From: an uncultured Lachnospiraceae bacterium
GTDB taxonomy: Bacteria > Bacillota > Clostridia > Lachnospirales > Lachnospiraceae
Direction: 5' to 3'
Length of the DNA stretch: 40,312 nucleotides
Assembly: GCA_945913255.1 (NCBI GenBank)
Contig: CAMEDC010000030.1
Span: forward strand, 1-40,312
Part shown: in pieces, positions 7,632 through 15,771 of the stretch
Position numbering within the stretch: the stretch's first letter is position 1
How the letters are laid out: every line of letters begins with the position of its first letter
The notes under the pieces: generated by a model
The model's input: only the letters and a program-made list of their open reading frames with translations
Database searches by the model: none
What the model was told of the DNA's origin: nothing
Position numbers and translations under genes: made by a program

Positions 7632-7967
7632 TTACTTCTTTTCTGCAATTACATGCAATGCATCCCTAATGGCTGCCTTTACTGTCTCATCCTGCTCTTT
7701 TGCTGCCCTGTGCTGCAAGTAGGTCTTTGCATACTCTGTACCGATTTCTCCCAGTGCTTTTGCTGCTGCTGCACGAACTGCCGGCACATCACTGTCAATC
7801 ATGGCAGCAATGCTGTTAACGCTGTCCTCGTCCCTCACTGTTGCCAACGCTTCCAGAGCTGCTACTGCTACCTCTGTCTCTGCTGCCCCCAGAAACTTAA
7901 TGATTTTTGCCGTTTTCTTCTTTCCGGCAAGCTTTTGGATTTTTTCAATTGTACGGTTCGTATCCAT
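7632..7967 (-). CDS. HEAT-repeat protein
   Basis: A 111-residue, Ala-rich helical protein. Two to three HEAT/PBS-lyase-type repeats are visible: VAVAALEALATVRDEDSVNS, then PAVRAAAAKALGEIGTEYA and DETVKAAIRDALHVIAE. Such small HEAT proteins are protein-protein adaptors; the partner is unknown. I chose ATG at 7967 (MDTNRTIEKI) with AGAAGG upstream. The frame is open to 8039, but those extra residues are not repeat-like, and a possible promoter (TTGTCG-17-TATGGT on the minus strand) falls inside that extension. It appears monocistronic, with its own terminator. Confidence 0.75.
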   Translation of the reverse strand: MDTNRTIEKIQKLAGKKKTAKIIKFLGAAETEVAVAALEALATVRDEDSVNSIAAMIDSDVPAVRAAAAKALGEIGTEYAKTYLQHRAAKEQDETVKAAIRDALHVIAEKK

Positions 7968-8094
7968 ACATATTCGCCTTCTTTCTCTGTCGTAATCCCA
8001 ACGACTAAATTCATCTCCACAACCATACCACTTTGACATAATTACGACAATATTTTCACCATAAAACTTTTATAAAATTTTTATAACCCAATCA

Positions 8095-8637
8095 TCAGAG
8101 CAGGCCGTCTATCTTATCTGAAAATGCCGCAAACTGTTTCCGGAATACGACAGCCACTACAATGATTCCTATCAATAGCCCAAGCGCAATTCGATCCGGT
8201 ATAAAATCATCAGGGTCATAGCGATGCGTTCCGTCCTCAAACTGATTAAAAACAATCAAATACCTGTGTCCCAGCTGAACTTTTGCAGAGTAATCATTTT
8301 TGTTCTCATACTCGATTCTGTCATGCCCATCTACCGGCTCGTCAAACATAATCACATAATGTACATACTTATGTCCCGTGCTCATTCCGCCATTGCTGTC
8401 CGCATCAGTAAACTCTCCCTTGTATTCAGCGACTGTAGCTGTTCCCATAACTTTGTTATCGCATGTCTGTATCACTGCCCATTCCACCACGCATTTCACT
8501 GCAAGCACAGCAATCAAAATCATGATGCAAATCAAGGTCAAAAACGCTATGATTACTCCCCACTGTTTCAGTGAAAGTTTCCGATACCCGGCTTTATTGT
8601 TCTTTCTATCTGTCACTTTCTGAAGTTTTCTGTTCAT
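8095..8637 (-). CDS. Two-TM membrane protein, possibly DUF3592-like
   Basis: A 180-residue protein with a basic N-terminus and a TM segment at about 26-50 (WGVIIAFLTLICIMILIAVL). An extracytoplasmic domain of about 90 residues follows, with MGTATVAEYKGEF, YVHYVIMFDEPVDG and LGHRYLIVFNQ. A second TM is near 152-167 (ALGLLIGIIVVAVVF). The TM-beta domain-TM layout resembles DUF3592-type proteins, but the match is only suggestive. A GAGGAG lies upstream of ATG. It reads in the same direction as the HEAT gene; the gap of 127 bases is AT-rich and has no clear terminator. Confidence 0.65.
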   Translation of the reverse strand: MNRKLQKVTDRKNNKAGYRKLSLKQWGVIIAFLTLICIMILIAVLAVKCVVEWAVIQTCDNKVMGTATVAEYKGEFTDADSNGGMSTGHKYVHYVIMFDEPVDGHDRIEYENKNDYSAKVQLGHRYLIVFNQFEDGTHRYDPDDFIPDRIALGLLIGIIVVAVVFRKQFAAFSDKIDGLL

Positions 8638-8900
8638 GTTTCCCGCCCGCTCCTCTTCGCATCTTTCTCCTATACAGTATTCATTTTTTCACTCCGCCAA
8701 TCGGATTTTCATCCATGCAGCACTCCGGCTAAGTATCTTTTCTATCATACCATACCCCCCATGCCTTTACTACAAAAAATACTCCTGTATAATCCATCAT
8801 TCCAAAATGCTCCCAGTAAAAATAATCCCCCGTCACGGGATTTGCTCATTTTCTTCTCCCATACCCACGCACCCTCTACAGTGTGGGTACATAAACCACT
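8638..8900. other. Intergenic region after comEC
   Basis: A 263-base gap, pyrimidine-rich on the plus strand. On the minus strand it contains an imperfect hairpin (TACCCAC 8862-8868 with GTGGGTA 8883-8889, 14-base loop), a short GC-rich hairpin near 8829-8840 followed by GGATTATTTTTAC that may terminate comEC, and a TATGAT possible -10 near 8745. No gene of normal size is visible. Confidence 0.35.
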
Positions 8901-11387
8901 TCATTTACCCATGCCCTCTATTCTCCCATATCCCGTCACTTTCACATGTTCTCCTTCCTCCTGCACACTGATAGCGCCTAAATCATCCGTTCGTAATACC
9001 TTTACACCCGCCTTGTATAGCCGTCCAATCAGTTCTTCATGCGGATGTCCGTACCGGTTGTTTTTTCCGCAGGAAATCACGGCTGTAGCAGGCTGCAACT
9101 GCTCAAGCAATTCCTCCGAGGTGGAATTTCGGGAACCATGATGCGCTGTTTTCAGCAATGTAATATCATGAATGCCATGGCGAACCAATGCTTCCGTCAG
9201 TTCCTTCTCTCCCTCTCCTTCCACATCGCCTGTAAACAGAACTGACATCTCAGGCTCCTGTTCTTCCCCGAAAACTATATAAATACACATGGAATATTCA
9301 TTTGCATTCTCCCCGCCGCAGTCCGCAGACGGATGGAGGCAAAGAAAATGAGCATCCTCACATTGCCAGCTGTCTCCTTCGGATATATACCGAACCGGTA
9401 CCCCCTTATCCTCATACACCTCTCCTGCTGCCTGAATCAGTTCTCCCAGCGCTTCCTCTCTTTCCGTTTCTCTGACATCGGGTAAAACCAGCTGTCTGAT
9501 AGAGATTCTATTTTCCTCTGCAAGAGTAAGAAGCTCCTGTGCTCCATTCACATGGTCGGTATCAGGATGAGACAGCAAAACTCCGTCAATTGTATGAATA
9601 CCGTAATACTTCAAGAAAGGAAGCAGTACATATCTGCCTACGTTGCTGCGACTGCTACTCCCACAGTCAATTAAAAAAGTCTGTCCGGATGCAGTTCTCA
9701 CAATGCTGCAATCTCCCTGTCCCACGTTCAGGAAAAATACCTGGTTTTTCGCCGCCGGTCTAACACCTATGACTAAAATTTCGGCACACAATAATCCTAT
9801 CATCGTCAATTTCTCCCTCTGCGCTGCCGATTTTTTTATCAGCCGCATCCGTTTCTCCGATACCCAACAGGAGGATTCCTCTCTCCTGATTCTTCCTGTT
9901 TCCTGCCATATTCTTTCCCCATTTATGCTTCTTTTTGTTTCTTCTCTTTCTCTCTTCGTCGCAGTCCCACCATACTTCCATACAAATACTCCCAGCAAAC
10001 AATAGTAGACCACAATCTGCCAGACTTCCGGTCTTCCCGGATTCCATACGGAAAAGGGCAAGCTGTCAAAGAAACTGCACAGTGCTTCATACCATTCAAG
10101 AATCAGATATGCAGTTTCTCCGGCCATGCTTCCCGGCAAAATTTGAGTGAAGGCAGACAAGCCGTCCGGCAATTTGCCATTCAGTCCCCCCACCGGCAGA
10201 AGCATTGCCGCAAACCCTGTAATCAAAAGTGGTTTGACAAAGGGAAGTATCAGAAGATTAATCAGAACGGTATAAACCGGAAGCTCATAGTAGAACCACA
10301 GCTGCACCGGCATGGTTGCCAGCGTGATGGAAAAACTCAGAAGCATACCCTCTTTTATCTTTCGTTTCCATGACCGGGCAACTGTTTTTACATGACTTTC
10401 CCCGTATAATACAGGTGTCATTTTCCCGGTGCATAGCCGAACCAGTGCCGGATAAACGATACCGATTCCCAATATGGATGAAAAAGACAACAGAAATCCG
10501 CTGTTTTCCAGATAATTAGGACAATATACCAGCATTCCCAATCCCGCCGTCCCCAGGGCACTCAACATATCATATGTCCTGCCGGTTACCTCAGCCAGCA
10601 TGCGTAGAAAATACATGATGATGGCTCGACAGGCAGAGACCCCAAAACCTGTCATAATGCCATATGCCCCCATCAGGATCCCTCCCGTCAGCGCAGCTGC
10701 CCAGGCAGGTATTCCGAAACGTCTGAGCAAACGGTACACGCCCATGCCAAGAATGGTTATGTGAAGAGAGGAAATACTCAGGATATGCAAAATGCCGTTT
10801 CTCTGATACAGGTCTTTCAAATCCCTGTCCAGTTCTGTCCTGTCTCCCAGTAAAAGCGCACTCATAACTGCCGCCTCTCTCTCCGGGAAAATATCATACA
10901 GCCTGTCTTTCCAACGGCATCTGAGCTGATATAGTTTTTCCCTGCCCCAAAAGCTCGGCGGTTCCTGCGACAAAATTTCAGTTTTTCGAAGCTTTCCGCA
11001 GGTATTGATACTTCTGTAATACGCTGAACTGTCAAACTCCCCCGGATTGGATGCTTCTGAAAATGGCTCAAAAATCCCCTTTACAGTCACAGTGGCTCCC
11101 AGATATACGGTCTCTGCTTCCGTTGTCTCACATATTATTTTTTCTTGTAATGAAATTTCGTGCTGCGAAATTGCAGCTTCTTGATCAATAGAATAAAGAA
11201 TGTTTGATTTTACAGAAAATGAAGATTCATCTTTTCGGCAGACCTGACCGGTCATTACCACCGTCTCTCCTGAAACAGGCCAATCGGTTCCGGACAGTCC
11301 GGGAGGACTTTTCCTGCCTCCCATCCACATCCAGGCCGCTGTGATAACCGCCAGCATCAGCCCTGCCGCAAAAAGCGGTCTTTTCAT
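8901..11387 (-). CDS. comEC: ComEC/Rec2 DNA internalisation channel
   Basis: An 828-residue ComEC/Rec2 protein, full length for the family. After an N-terminal TM and an OB-like outer domain (about 40-135), the competence domain spans about 180-470 with many TM helices. It includes LYQRNGILHILSISSLHI and GFLLSFSSILGIGIVYPALV. The C-terminal metallo-beta-lactamase-like domain (about 545-828) has FFLNVGQGDCSIV, the metal motif HPDTDH (607-612) and LLKTAHHGSRNSTSEELL, so the nuclease-like site looks intact. It moves one DNA strand across the membrane during transformation. It is the last gene of the comEA-like/RR/HK/GerMN operon, 18 bases after the lipoprotein gene, with GGAGAG upstream. Confidence 0.93.
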   Translation of the reverse strand: MKRPLFAAGLMLAVITAAWMWMGGRKSPPGLSGTDWPVSGETVVMTGQVCRKDESSFSVKSNILYSIDQEAAISQHEISLQEKIICETTEAETVYLGATVTVKGIFEPFSEASNPGEFDSSAYYRSINTCGKLRKTEILSQEPPSFWGREKLYQLRCRWKDRLYDIFPEREAAVMSALLLGDRTELDRDLKDLYQRNGILHILSISSLHITILGMGVYRLLRRFGIPAWAAALTGGILMGAYGIMTGFGVSACRAIIMYFLRMLAEVTGRTYDMLSALGTAGLGMLVYCPNYLENSGFLLSFSSILGIGIVYPALVRLCTGKMTPVLYGESHVKTVARSWKRKIKEGMLLSFSITLATMPVQLWFYYELPVYTVLINLLILPFVKPLLITGFAAMLLPVGGLNGKLPDGLSAFTQILPGSMAGETAYLILEWYEALCSFFDSLPFSVWNPGRPEVWQIVVYYCLLGVFVWKYGGTATKREREETKRSINGERIWQETGRIRREESSCWVSEKRMRLIKKSAAQREKLTMIGLLCAEILVIGVRPAAKNQVFFLNVGQGDCSIVRTASGQTFLIDCGSSSRSNVGRYVLLPFLKYYGIHTIDGVLLSHPDTDHVNGAQELLTLAEENRISIRQLVLPDVRETEREEALGELIQAAGEVYEDKGVPVRYISEGDSWQCEDAHFLCLHPSADCGGENANEYSMCIYIVFGEEQEPEMSVLFTGDVEGEGEKELTEALVRHGIHDITLLKTAHHGSRNSTSEELLEQLQPATAVISCGKNNRYGHPHEELIGRLYKAGVKVLRTDDLGAISVQEEGEHVKVTGYGRIEGMGK

Positions 11388-11405
11388 ATATAATCTCTCC
11401 GATTA

Positions 11406-12320
11406 CTATTTTTCCAGTGTAGTAACAATATCCAGATTTCTCTCAAAGGTTGATGTAGGAAAAGAAGCCGGCACTTCACCGTTTACCAGAATCTGTACTT
11501 TATTAATATTGCTGAGTTCCACCAATGAATTGACAACCGCATAGATGGATACTTCCGTAGGCACATTATTCACCACAGTAAGGAAGTTTTCATCCAGGTT
11601 TACATAACAGATACCATCTTTTGTCAGCACATTGATAATTTTCGTTGATGAATTGACGGACGGGTACAGCCCTTCCACCTGGCCGCTCGGTCCCGCAATC
11701 AGTTCCTCCACTACAAACCTCTCCAGCGGTGTATTGGTCGAATAATGCTTTTCGCGGAAGGCTGCAATCAGCTGCGTTCCGTCTTCCGATGCAAAATAGA
11801 GTTTCACCTTTGCCAGTTCATAGGTGTTGATTTCATTGCCATCATTATCGATGAACTGCTCCGCATTCATCCAACCAACCACATTCCCCATGTTATCGAA
11901 CAATTGCTTGCCTTCCACTGTAATCGCCACATAGCTGACACTCTCAAGCTGCGTTAATGTGCGGACAACCGCTGCACGAACAAGTACTTCTGTCGTCACA
12001 GACAATCCCATATATGCCTCATCTACATCAATTGTCAGTCTGCCTCCGTCCAGAGACACATTCTTCACCTGAAATCCGAGGGTAAACGGCGCTCTATATT
12101 CCAGTTTTTCCGGGTTGGTCGTCAGGCATTCCAGCAATTCGTCCAACTGCTCCGTCTCATTCTCCGCAATCATTTCATGTGGATGCATCTCCACCTTGGT
12201 TTCCCCGTTATTCAAATAATAGACCTGATACGTGTTTCCGTTATCCTGGCTTTCCGTTCCACAGGCTGCAAACAGAACACTGCACAGAACAGTCAGAATC
12301 AGAATATAGAATCTTCTCAT
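11406..12320 (-). CDS. GerMN-domain lipoprotein
   Basis: A 304-residue lipoprotein. The signal peptide ends in lipobox LFAAC, so Cys20 would be lipidated and the protein held on the outer face of the membrane. Two GerMN (sporulation/spore germination) domains follow: VYYLNNGETKVEM to about residue 155, and a second from VKLYFASEDGTQLIA with RFVVEELIAGPS, KDGICYVNLDENFL and VYAVVNSLVELSN-like strands. The gene is 26 bases after the sensor kinase and 18 bases before comEC. In Actinobacteria the GerMN lipoprotein LpqB follows mtrA-mtrB and is reported to modulate the MtrB kinase. The same RR-HK-GerMN order here suggests a comparable role, which is inference. Confidence 0.88.
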   Translation of the reverse strand: MRRFYILILTVLCSVLFAACGTESQDNGNTYQVYYLNNGETKVEMHPHEMIAENETEQLDELLECLTTNPEKLEYRAPFTLGFQVKNVSLDGGRLTIDVDEAYMGLSVTTEVLVRAAVVRTLTQLESVSYVAITVEGKQLFDNMGNVVGWMNAEQFIDNDGNEINTYELAKVKLYFASEDGTQLIAAFREKHYSTNTPLERFVVEELIAGPSGQVEGLYPSVNSSTKIINVLTKDGICYVNLDENFLTVVNNVPTEVSIYAVVNSLVELSNINKVQILVNGEVPASFPTSTFERNLDIVTTLEK

Positions 12321-12346
12321 TTTGTTCCCTTGCCTCCGCGTCCTTC

Positions 12347-13822
12347 CTAAGCTGTCTGGTTATTGTTCCCGCTGATATAGGTCAGCGGAATCTTCACTGT
12401 AAAGCTGGAGCCCTCTCCTTCCACGCTTGTCACCGTGATGGAACCTCGATGCATCAGAACTGCATTTTTGGTGATAGCAAGTCCCAGACCGGTTCCTCCG
12501 ATTTCTCTCGAATGAGACTTGTCCACCCTGTAGAATCTCTCATAGATATGTGCAAGAGATTCTTCCGGAATACCGAGTCCGGAATCACTGACCGTAAAGG
12601 TGAAAAACTGATGGTCAGCATCCAGCACTACCTTTACCCAACCATGCTCCTTGTTGTATTTAATAGCATTTTCCACAAGGTTTGTCATAATCAGTGTCAG
12701 CTTGACCTCGTCCACTTCCGCTACCACCGGACGCATACTTTCAAACACAACCTCTACATCCTTCTTTCTGGCGATGGGACGGAGACGTTTTAAAATCAGT
12801 TCTGTCAGGTCATTGATGTTCAGGGAGACAATATTCATCTCCTGCACCTTCTTGTCCATCTTCACCAATGCAAGAAGATCCGTGATAATCTGATTCTCAC
12901 GGTCAATTTCCGACACGATATCTTCCATAAACTCCCGGTAAAGTTCTGCAGGAGCATCCTCCTGCGCCAGAAGGGAATCTGCAAGCACTTTAATAGAGGT
13001 CATGGGCGTCTTCAGTTCATGGGACACATTTGCCACAAATTCCTGCCTGGAATCATCCTGTGCTTTCATTCTTTTCAGCATCTGGTTGAAAGCATCCACA
13101 ATATGAACCGTTTCTACATAATCCGGTACAGAAATGGATTCATCTGTGTACCCCGCTTTGACATCATTGATTGCATTTGTAACCTTATTAAAGGGCCGTG
13201 TCAGCATATCCGACATCAGTATGGCAAACGCCACAATGCCAATCAGTATCAGATTCTCCAAAATCACGGCCTTACGGTTCAAAATATCCATCGTGCTGAC
13301 AATTGCCTCGTTTGAAATACTCGTCAGCATAACTCCGACGACCGGACTGTCCACATTTCCCGTGTCAACAATGGGCGTTGTCATTTCTATGTAGCCATGA
13401 TCCCTGTCATAATGTGACATGCTTTCTCCACGAAGACACTTAATGACCTCTTCCGAAATGATAGTCTTCCCCTCACTGATTCCATAGGTATCCTTGACTA
13501 CTTTCAGTCCCGAATTGATAATCATAACCCGACCTTCATAGAGATTGGAAATCATCTCCAGTTCGGCATTAATAACGCCTGCTTCTGTTTTTGCACTGTT
13601 GAAATAGTTGTTGCTGATTAAGTGGTTTCCTACAATCATCAACTGATTCTGGACGGTGGAAATCCGGTTTTCGACAGCGCGCTCCTCATAGTTATCAAGA
13701 ATTCCGTAACGGAGAAGCACGCCGGGAACAATTCCCACAACCAATATGATAATAAAGATGCGTGCACGAAGGCTACGCAGAGAAACAAGAGATTTCAGCT
13801 CGTTCCATATTTTTACTGCCAT
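12347..13822 (-). CDS. Sensor histidine kinase (HAMP, HisKA, HATPase_c)
   Basis: A 491-residue membrane kinase. TM1 is at about 20-40, followed by an extracellular sensor domain of about 145 residues and TM2 at about 187-204. A HAMP domain follows (about 205-255). The phosphoacceptor is His268 in EFVANVSHELKTPMTS. The ATP domain has an N box (NLVENAIKYN, 381-390), G1 DSGLGIP and G2 GGTGLGLAI (442-450). The architecture is that of WalK/PhoR/MtrB-type kinases, here without a PAS domain. It partners the OmpR-type regulator 19 bases upstream. The ribosome site is weak (AAGGCGG), so its translation may depend on the regulator gene. The ligand is unknown; the following GerMN lipoprotein may be an extracellular partner. 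Confidence 0.93.
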   Translation of the reverse strand: MAVKIWNELKSLVSLRSLRARIFIIILVVGIVPGVLLRYGILDNYEERAVENRISTVQNQLMIVGNHLISNNYFNSAKTEAGVINAELEMISNLYEGRVMIINSGLKVVKDTYGISEGKTIISEEVIKCLRGESMSHYDRDHGYIEMTTPIVDTGNVDSPVVGVMLTSISNEAIVSTMDILNRKAVILENLILIGIVAFAILMSDMLTRPFNKVTNAINDVKAGYTDESISVPDYVETVHIVDAFNQMLKRMKAQDDSRQEFVANVSHELKTPMTSIKVLADSLLAQEDAPAELYREFMEDIVSEIDRENQIITDLLALVKMDKKVQEMNIVSLNINDLTELILKRLRPIARKKDVEVVFESMRPVVAEVDEVKLTLIMTNLVENAIKYNKEHGWVKVVLDADHQFFTFTVSDSGLGIPEESLAHIYERFYRVDKSHSREIGGTGLGLAITKNAVLMHRGSITVTSVEGEGSSFTVKIPLTYISGNNNQTA

Positions 13823-13841
13823 ATCAAAACCGCCTTGTTTT

Positions 13842-14543
13842 TCAACTGTTCAGGAAATAATAGCCCACACCCCATTTTGTATGCACATATTTCGGTTCGC
13901 TGGGATTCTGTTCAATCTTTTCACGGAGTCTTCTGATATGTACATCCACAGTCCTCACATCTCCCGGATAATCCGTTCCCCATACAAGCTGCAGAAGACT
14001 CTCCCGGCTGTATACCTTATTCGGATTCAGCATCAGAAGCTCCAATACTTCAAATTCCTTGGCTGTCAGACCAATTTCCTTTCCGGCAATATAAGCCCTT
14101 CTCCCCTCACAGTCCAGACGCATCTCCCCGCTCTCAATTGCCTTGGGTGCAGCCGCTTCCCCGCTCACTCTCTTCGGCTCGGTTCTGCGCATGATTGCTT
14201 TAATGCGTGCCTTTACCTCAAGAATGTTAAAGGGCTTCGTAATATAATCGTCAGCCCCATATTCCAGGCCAAGAATCTTGTCCATATCGTCTCCCCTGGC
14301 TGTCAGCATAATGATCGGGACATTGGAAAACTCTCTGATCTGCTGACAGACTTCAAAACCCGTCAGCTTCGGCAGCATCACATCCAGCAGAATAATATCG
14401 TACTGATTGTTTTTTGCATACTCAAGAGCTTCCTCGCCATCGTAGGCACAATCCACCTGCATGTCATCCTGTTCCAGGCTGAACTTAATTCCCTTCACAA
14501 TCAATTTTTCGTCATCTACGATCAAAGCTCTCTTTCCGGCCAT
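13842..14543 (-). CDS. OmpR/PhoB-family response regulator
   Basis: A 233-residue response regulator. The receiver has LIVDDEKLIVKGIK, phosphoacceptor Asp54 (IILLDVMLPKL) and the conserved Lys103 (ITKPF). The C-terminal winged helix (about 135-233) includes LTAKEFEVLELLMLNPNKVY, SRESLLQLVWG and VDVHIRRLREKIEQNPSEPK, the trans_reg_c signature. It is the cognate regulator of the kinase encoded 19 bases downstream and starts 15 bases after the comEA-like gene. Its targets are not visible; autoregulation through the promoter at 15233-15261 is plausible. Confidence 0.94.
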   Translation of the reverse strand: MAGKRALIVDDEKLIVKGIKFSLEQDDMQVDCAYDGEEALEYAKNNQYDIILLDVMLPKLTGFEVCQQIREFSNVPIIMLTARGDDMDKILGLEYGADDYITKPFNILEVKARIKAIMRRTEPKRVSGEAAAPKAIESGEMRLDCEGRRAYIAGKEIGLTAKEFEVLELLMLNPNKVYSRESLLQLVWGTDYPGDVRTVDVHIRRLREKIEQNPSEPKYVHTKWGVGYYFLNS

Positions 14544-14558
14544 TTCCCAAATTTCCTC

Positions 14559-15164
14559 TCATTTCACTGTTATTTTATCTCTGATTTTCTCAAAAACGCT
14601 GGTCTTGATTCCAGACACTTTCATAATATCCTCTGTACTTTCAAAGCCACCGGACTGCGTCCTGTAAGTAATGATATCCTGCGCTCTTGCCTCTCCAATG
14701 CCGGGCAGTGTACAAAGTGTGGCGGCATCTGCCGTATTTATATTGACAAGTCCGCCCGCTGCCTCCGCTATTTCTGCTTCCTGTTCCGCTGCTTCCTCCA
14801 GTGTCAGAAAATAAATTCTTTCTCCGTCGGATACCCAATCCGCCAGATTGACCGCATTTCTGTCAGCATCTTCGGCAAAGCCGCCGACTGCCTTCAGCGC
14901 ATCCTCCACCCGGGCCCCCGCCTGCAGCGCTACAACCCCCGGTTTCTTCACTGCTCCGCACACATATACGCGCAGTTCGCTCTCAGCGTTCAAAGCTGCA
15001 TTTTCTTCCGGTTCACTAACCGCTTCTAAGGCTGAAAGTGACACACTCCCGGCCTTGTTTTCTTCCCTGCCGATTACCATAACATTTTCCTCTGTCCGGC
15101 CACAGCCGCACACAAAGAAACATAAAAGCACCGGTAACAGCATTCTTTTGATATTTCTCATCAT
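14559..15164 (-). CDS. comEA: ComEA-like helix-hairpin-helix lipoprotein
   Basis: A protein of about 201 residues. The N-terminus has a signal peptide ending in a probable lipobox (VCGC), so it would be anchored outside the membrane. An SLBB domain follows (LRVYVCGAVKKPGVVALQAG, EDALKAVGGF). The C-terminal helix-hairpin-helix pair is GLVNINTADAATLCTLPGIG, then EARAQDIITYR and IMKVSGIKTSVFEKIRDKI. This is the ComEA layout for capturing DNA and passing it to ComEC. I chose ATG at 15164, with AAGGAG seven bases upstream, rather than an upstream in-frame ATG at 15203. In typical Firmicutes comEA lies next to comEC; here a two-component system and a lipoprotein gene separate them. Confidence 0.88.
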   Translation of the reverse strand: MMRNIKRMLLPVLLCFFVCGCGRTEENVMVIGREENKAGSVSLSALEAVSEPEENAALNAESELRVYVCGAVKKPGVVALQAGARVEDALKAVGGFAEDADRNAVNLADWVSDGERIYFLTLEEAAEQEAEIAEAAGGLVNINTADAATLCTLPGIGEARAQDIITYRTQSGGFESTEDIMKVSGIKTSVFEKIRDKITVK

Positions 15165-15232
15165 AGTCCCTCTCCTTCCTTCCCTGCGGGAAACAGAATT
15201 CAAAGGATTGCCTCTCTATGCTGATATTAATT

Positions 15233-15261
15233 ATTGTAATGGAATCACAATTATTTTACAA
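15233..15261 (-). promoter_or_regulatory. Promoter of the comEA-comEC operon
   Basis: Minus strand: -35 TTGTAA (15256-15261), 17-base spacer, -10 TACAAT (15233-15238), 69 bases upstream of the comEA-like ATG. An imperfect ATTGT/ACAAT inverted repeat covers the same bases and could be an operator. Confidence 0.55.
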
Positions 15262-15271
15262 GTAGCATTTT

Positions 15272-15709
15272 CTATTTCCATTTGAAGATGATAATGCCTG
15301 CGACAGCTACCGCCATACCGATTGCCTTCCGCCATTCCCAGGGCTGCTTCTCCACCCCGAACCACCCCAGAAGTTCTATCACATAAGCCACGCAAAGCTG
15401 CGCTACCACAATCAGCATAACCGCCTTTGCCGGTCCCAGCATATCCATGCTTTTGATTACCGTATAAGTAATAAAAGCGCCGATAGCCCCGCCGAGCAGC
15501 ATATACTTGGGCTGCACCTGAAAAACCTGCAGCAGATTGCTCCGGTCAGTGAACAGCCAGGCTCCCAGACAGACAATCAGTGCTGTCATCTGGACAAAGG
15601 CACTTGCCGCCCAGATACTGGACGCCTTTGTCACCTGTGTGTTGAAAACTCCCTGAATGCTCATGAGCGCTCCCGAAATCAGCGCAATCAAAAAACCAAT
15701 CATTGACAT
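15272..15709 (-). CDS. DMT-family membrane protein (YdcZ/DUF606 type)
   Basis: A 145-residue membrane protein with about five hydrophobic segments: IGFLIALISGALMSIQGVFN, AASAFVQMTALIVCLGAWLF, YMLLGGAIGAFITYTV, AVMLIVVAQLCVAYVIELLG and AIGMAVAVAGIIIF. This matches YdcZ/DUF606 of the drug/metabolite transporter superfamily, which are half-size permeases that would pair with a second copy. Only one copy is seen here. It lies 62 bases after the solute-binding protein gene at the end of the arginine cluster, and export of an amino acid or metabolite is possible. The substrate is unknown. Confidence 0.82.
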   Translation of the reverse strand: MSMIGFLIALISGALMSIQGVFNTQVTKASSIWAASAFVQMTALIVCLGAWLFTDRSNLLQVFQVQPKYMLLGGAIGAFITYTVIKSMDMLGPAKAVMLIVVAQLCVAYVIELLGWFGVEKQPWEWRKAIGMAVAVAGIIIFKWK

Positions 15710-15771
15710 ACTTTCCTTTCGCCCTGCTATGCGTTTAGTATATCCTCCGACTGGTTTTTTTATTCCTGTAT

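Noticed and set aside
7968..8039. N-terminal extension of the HEAT-repeat protein.
   Set aside because: The first 24 codons are not repeat-like, a better ribosome site precedes ATG at 7967, and a possible promoter lies within the extension.
13746..15029. Long plus-strand open frame (about 427 codons) opposite the response regulator and comEA genes.
   Set aside because: It is antisense to genes with clear family motifs, has no ribosome site, and its translation shows no recognisable domain.
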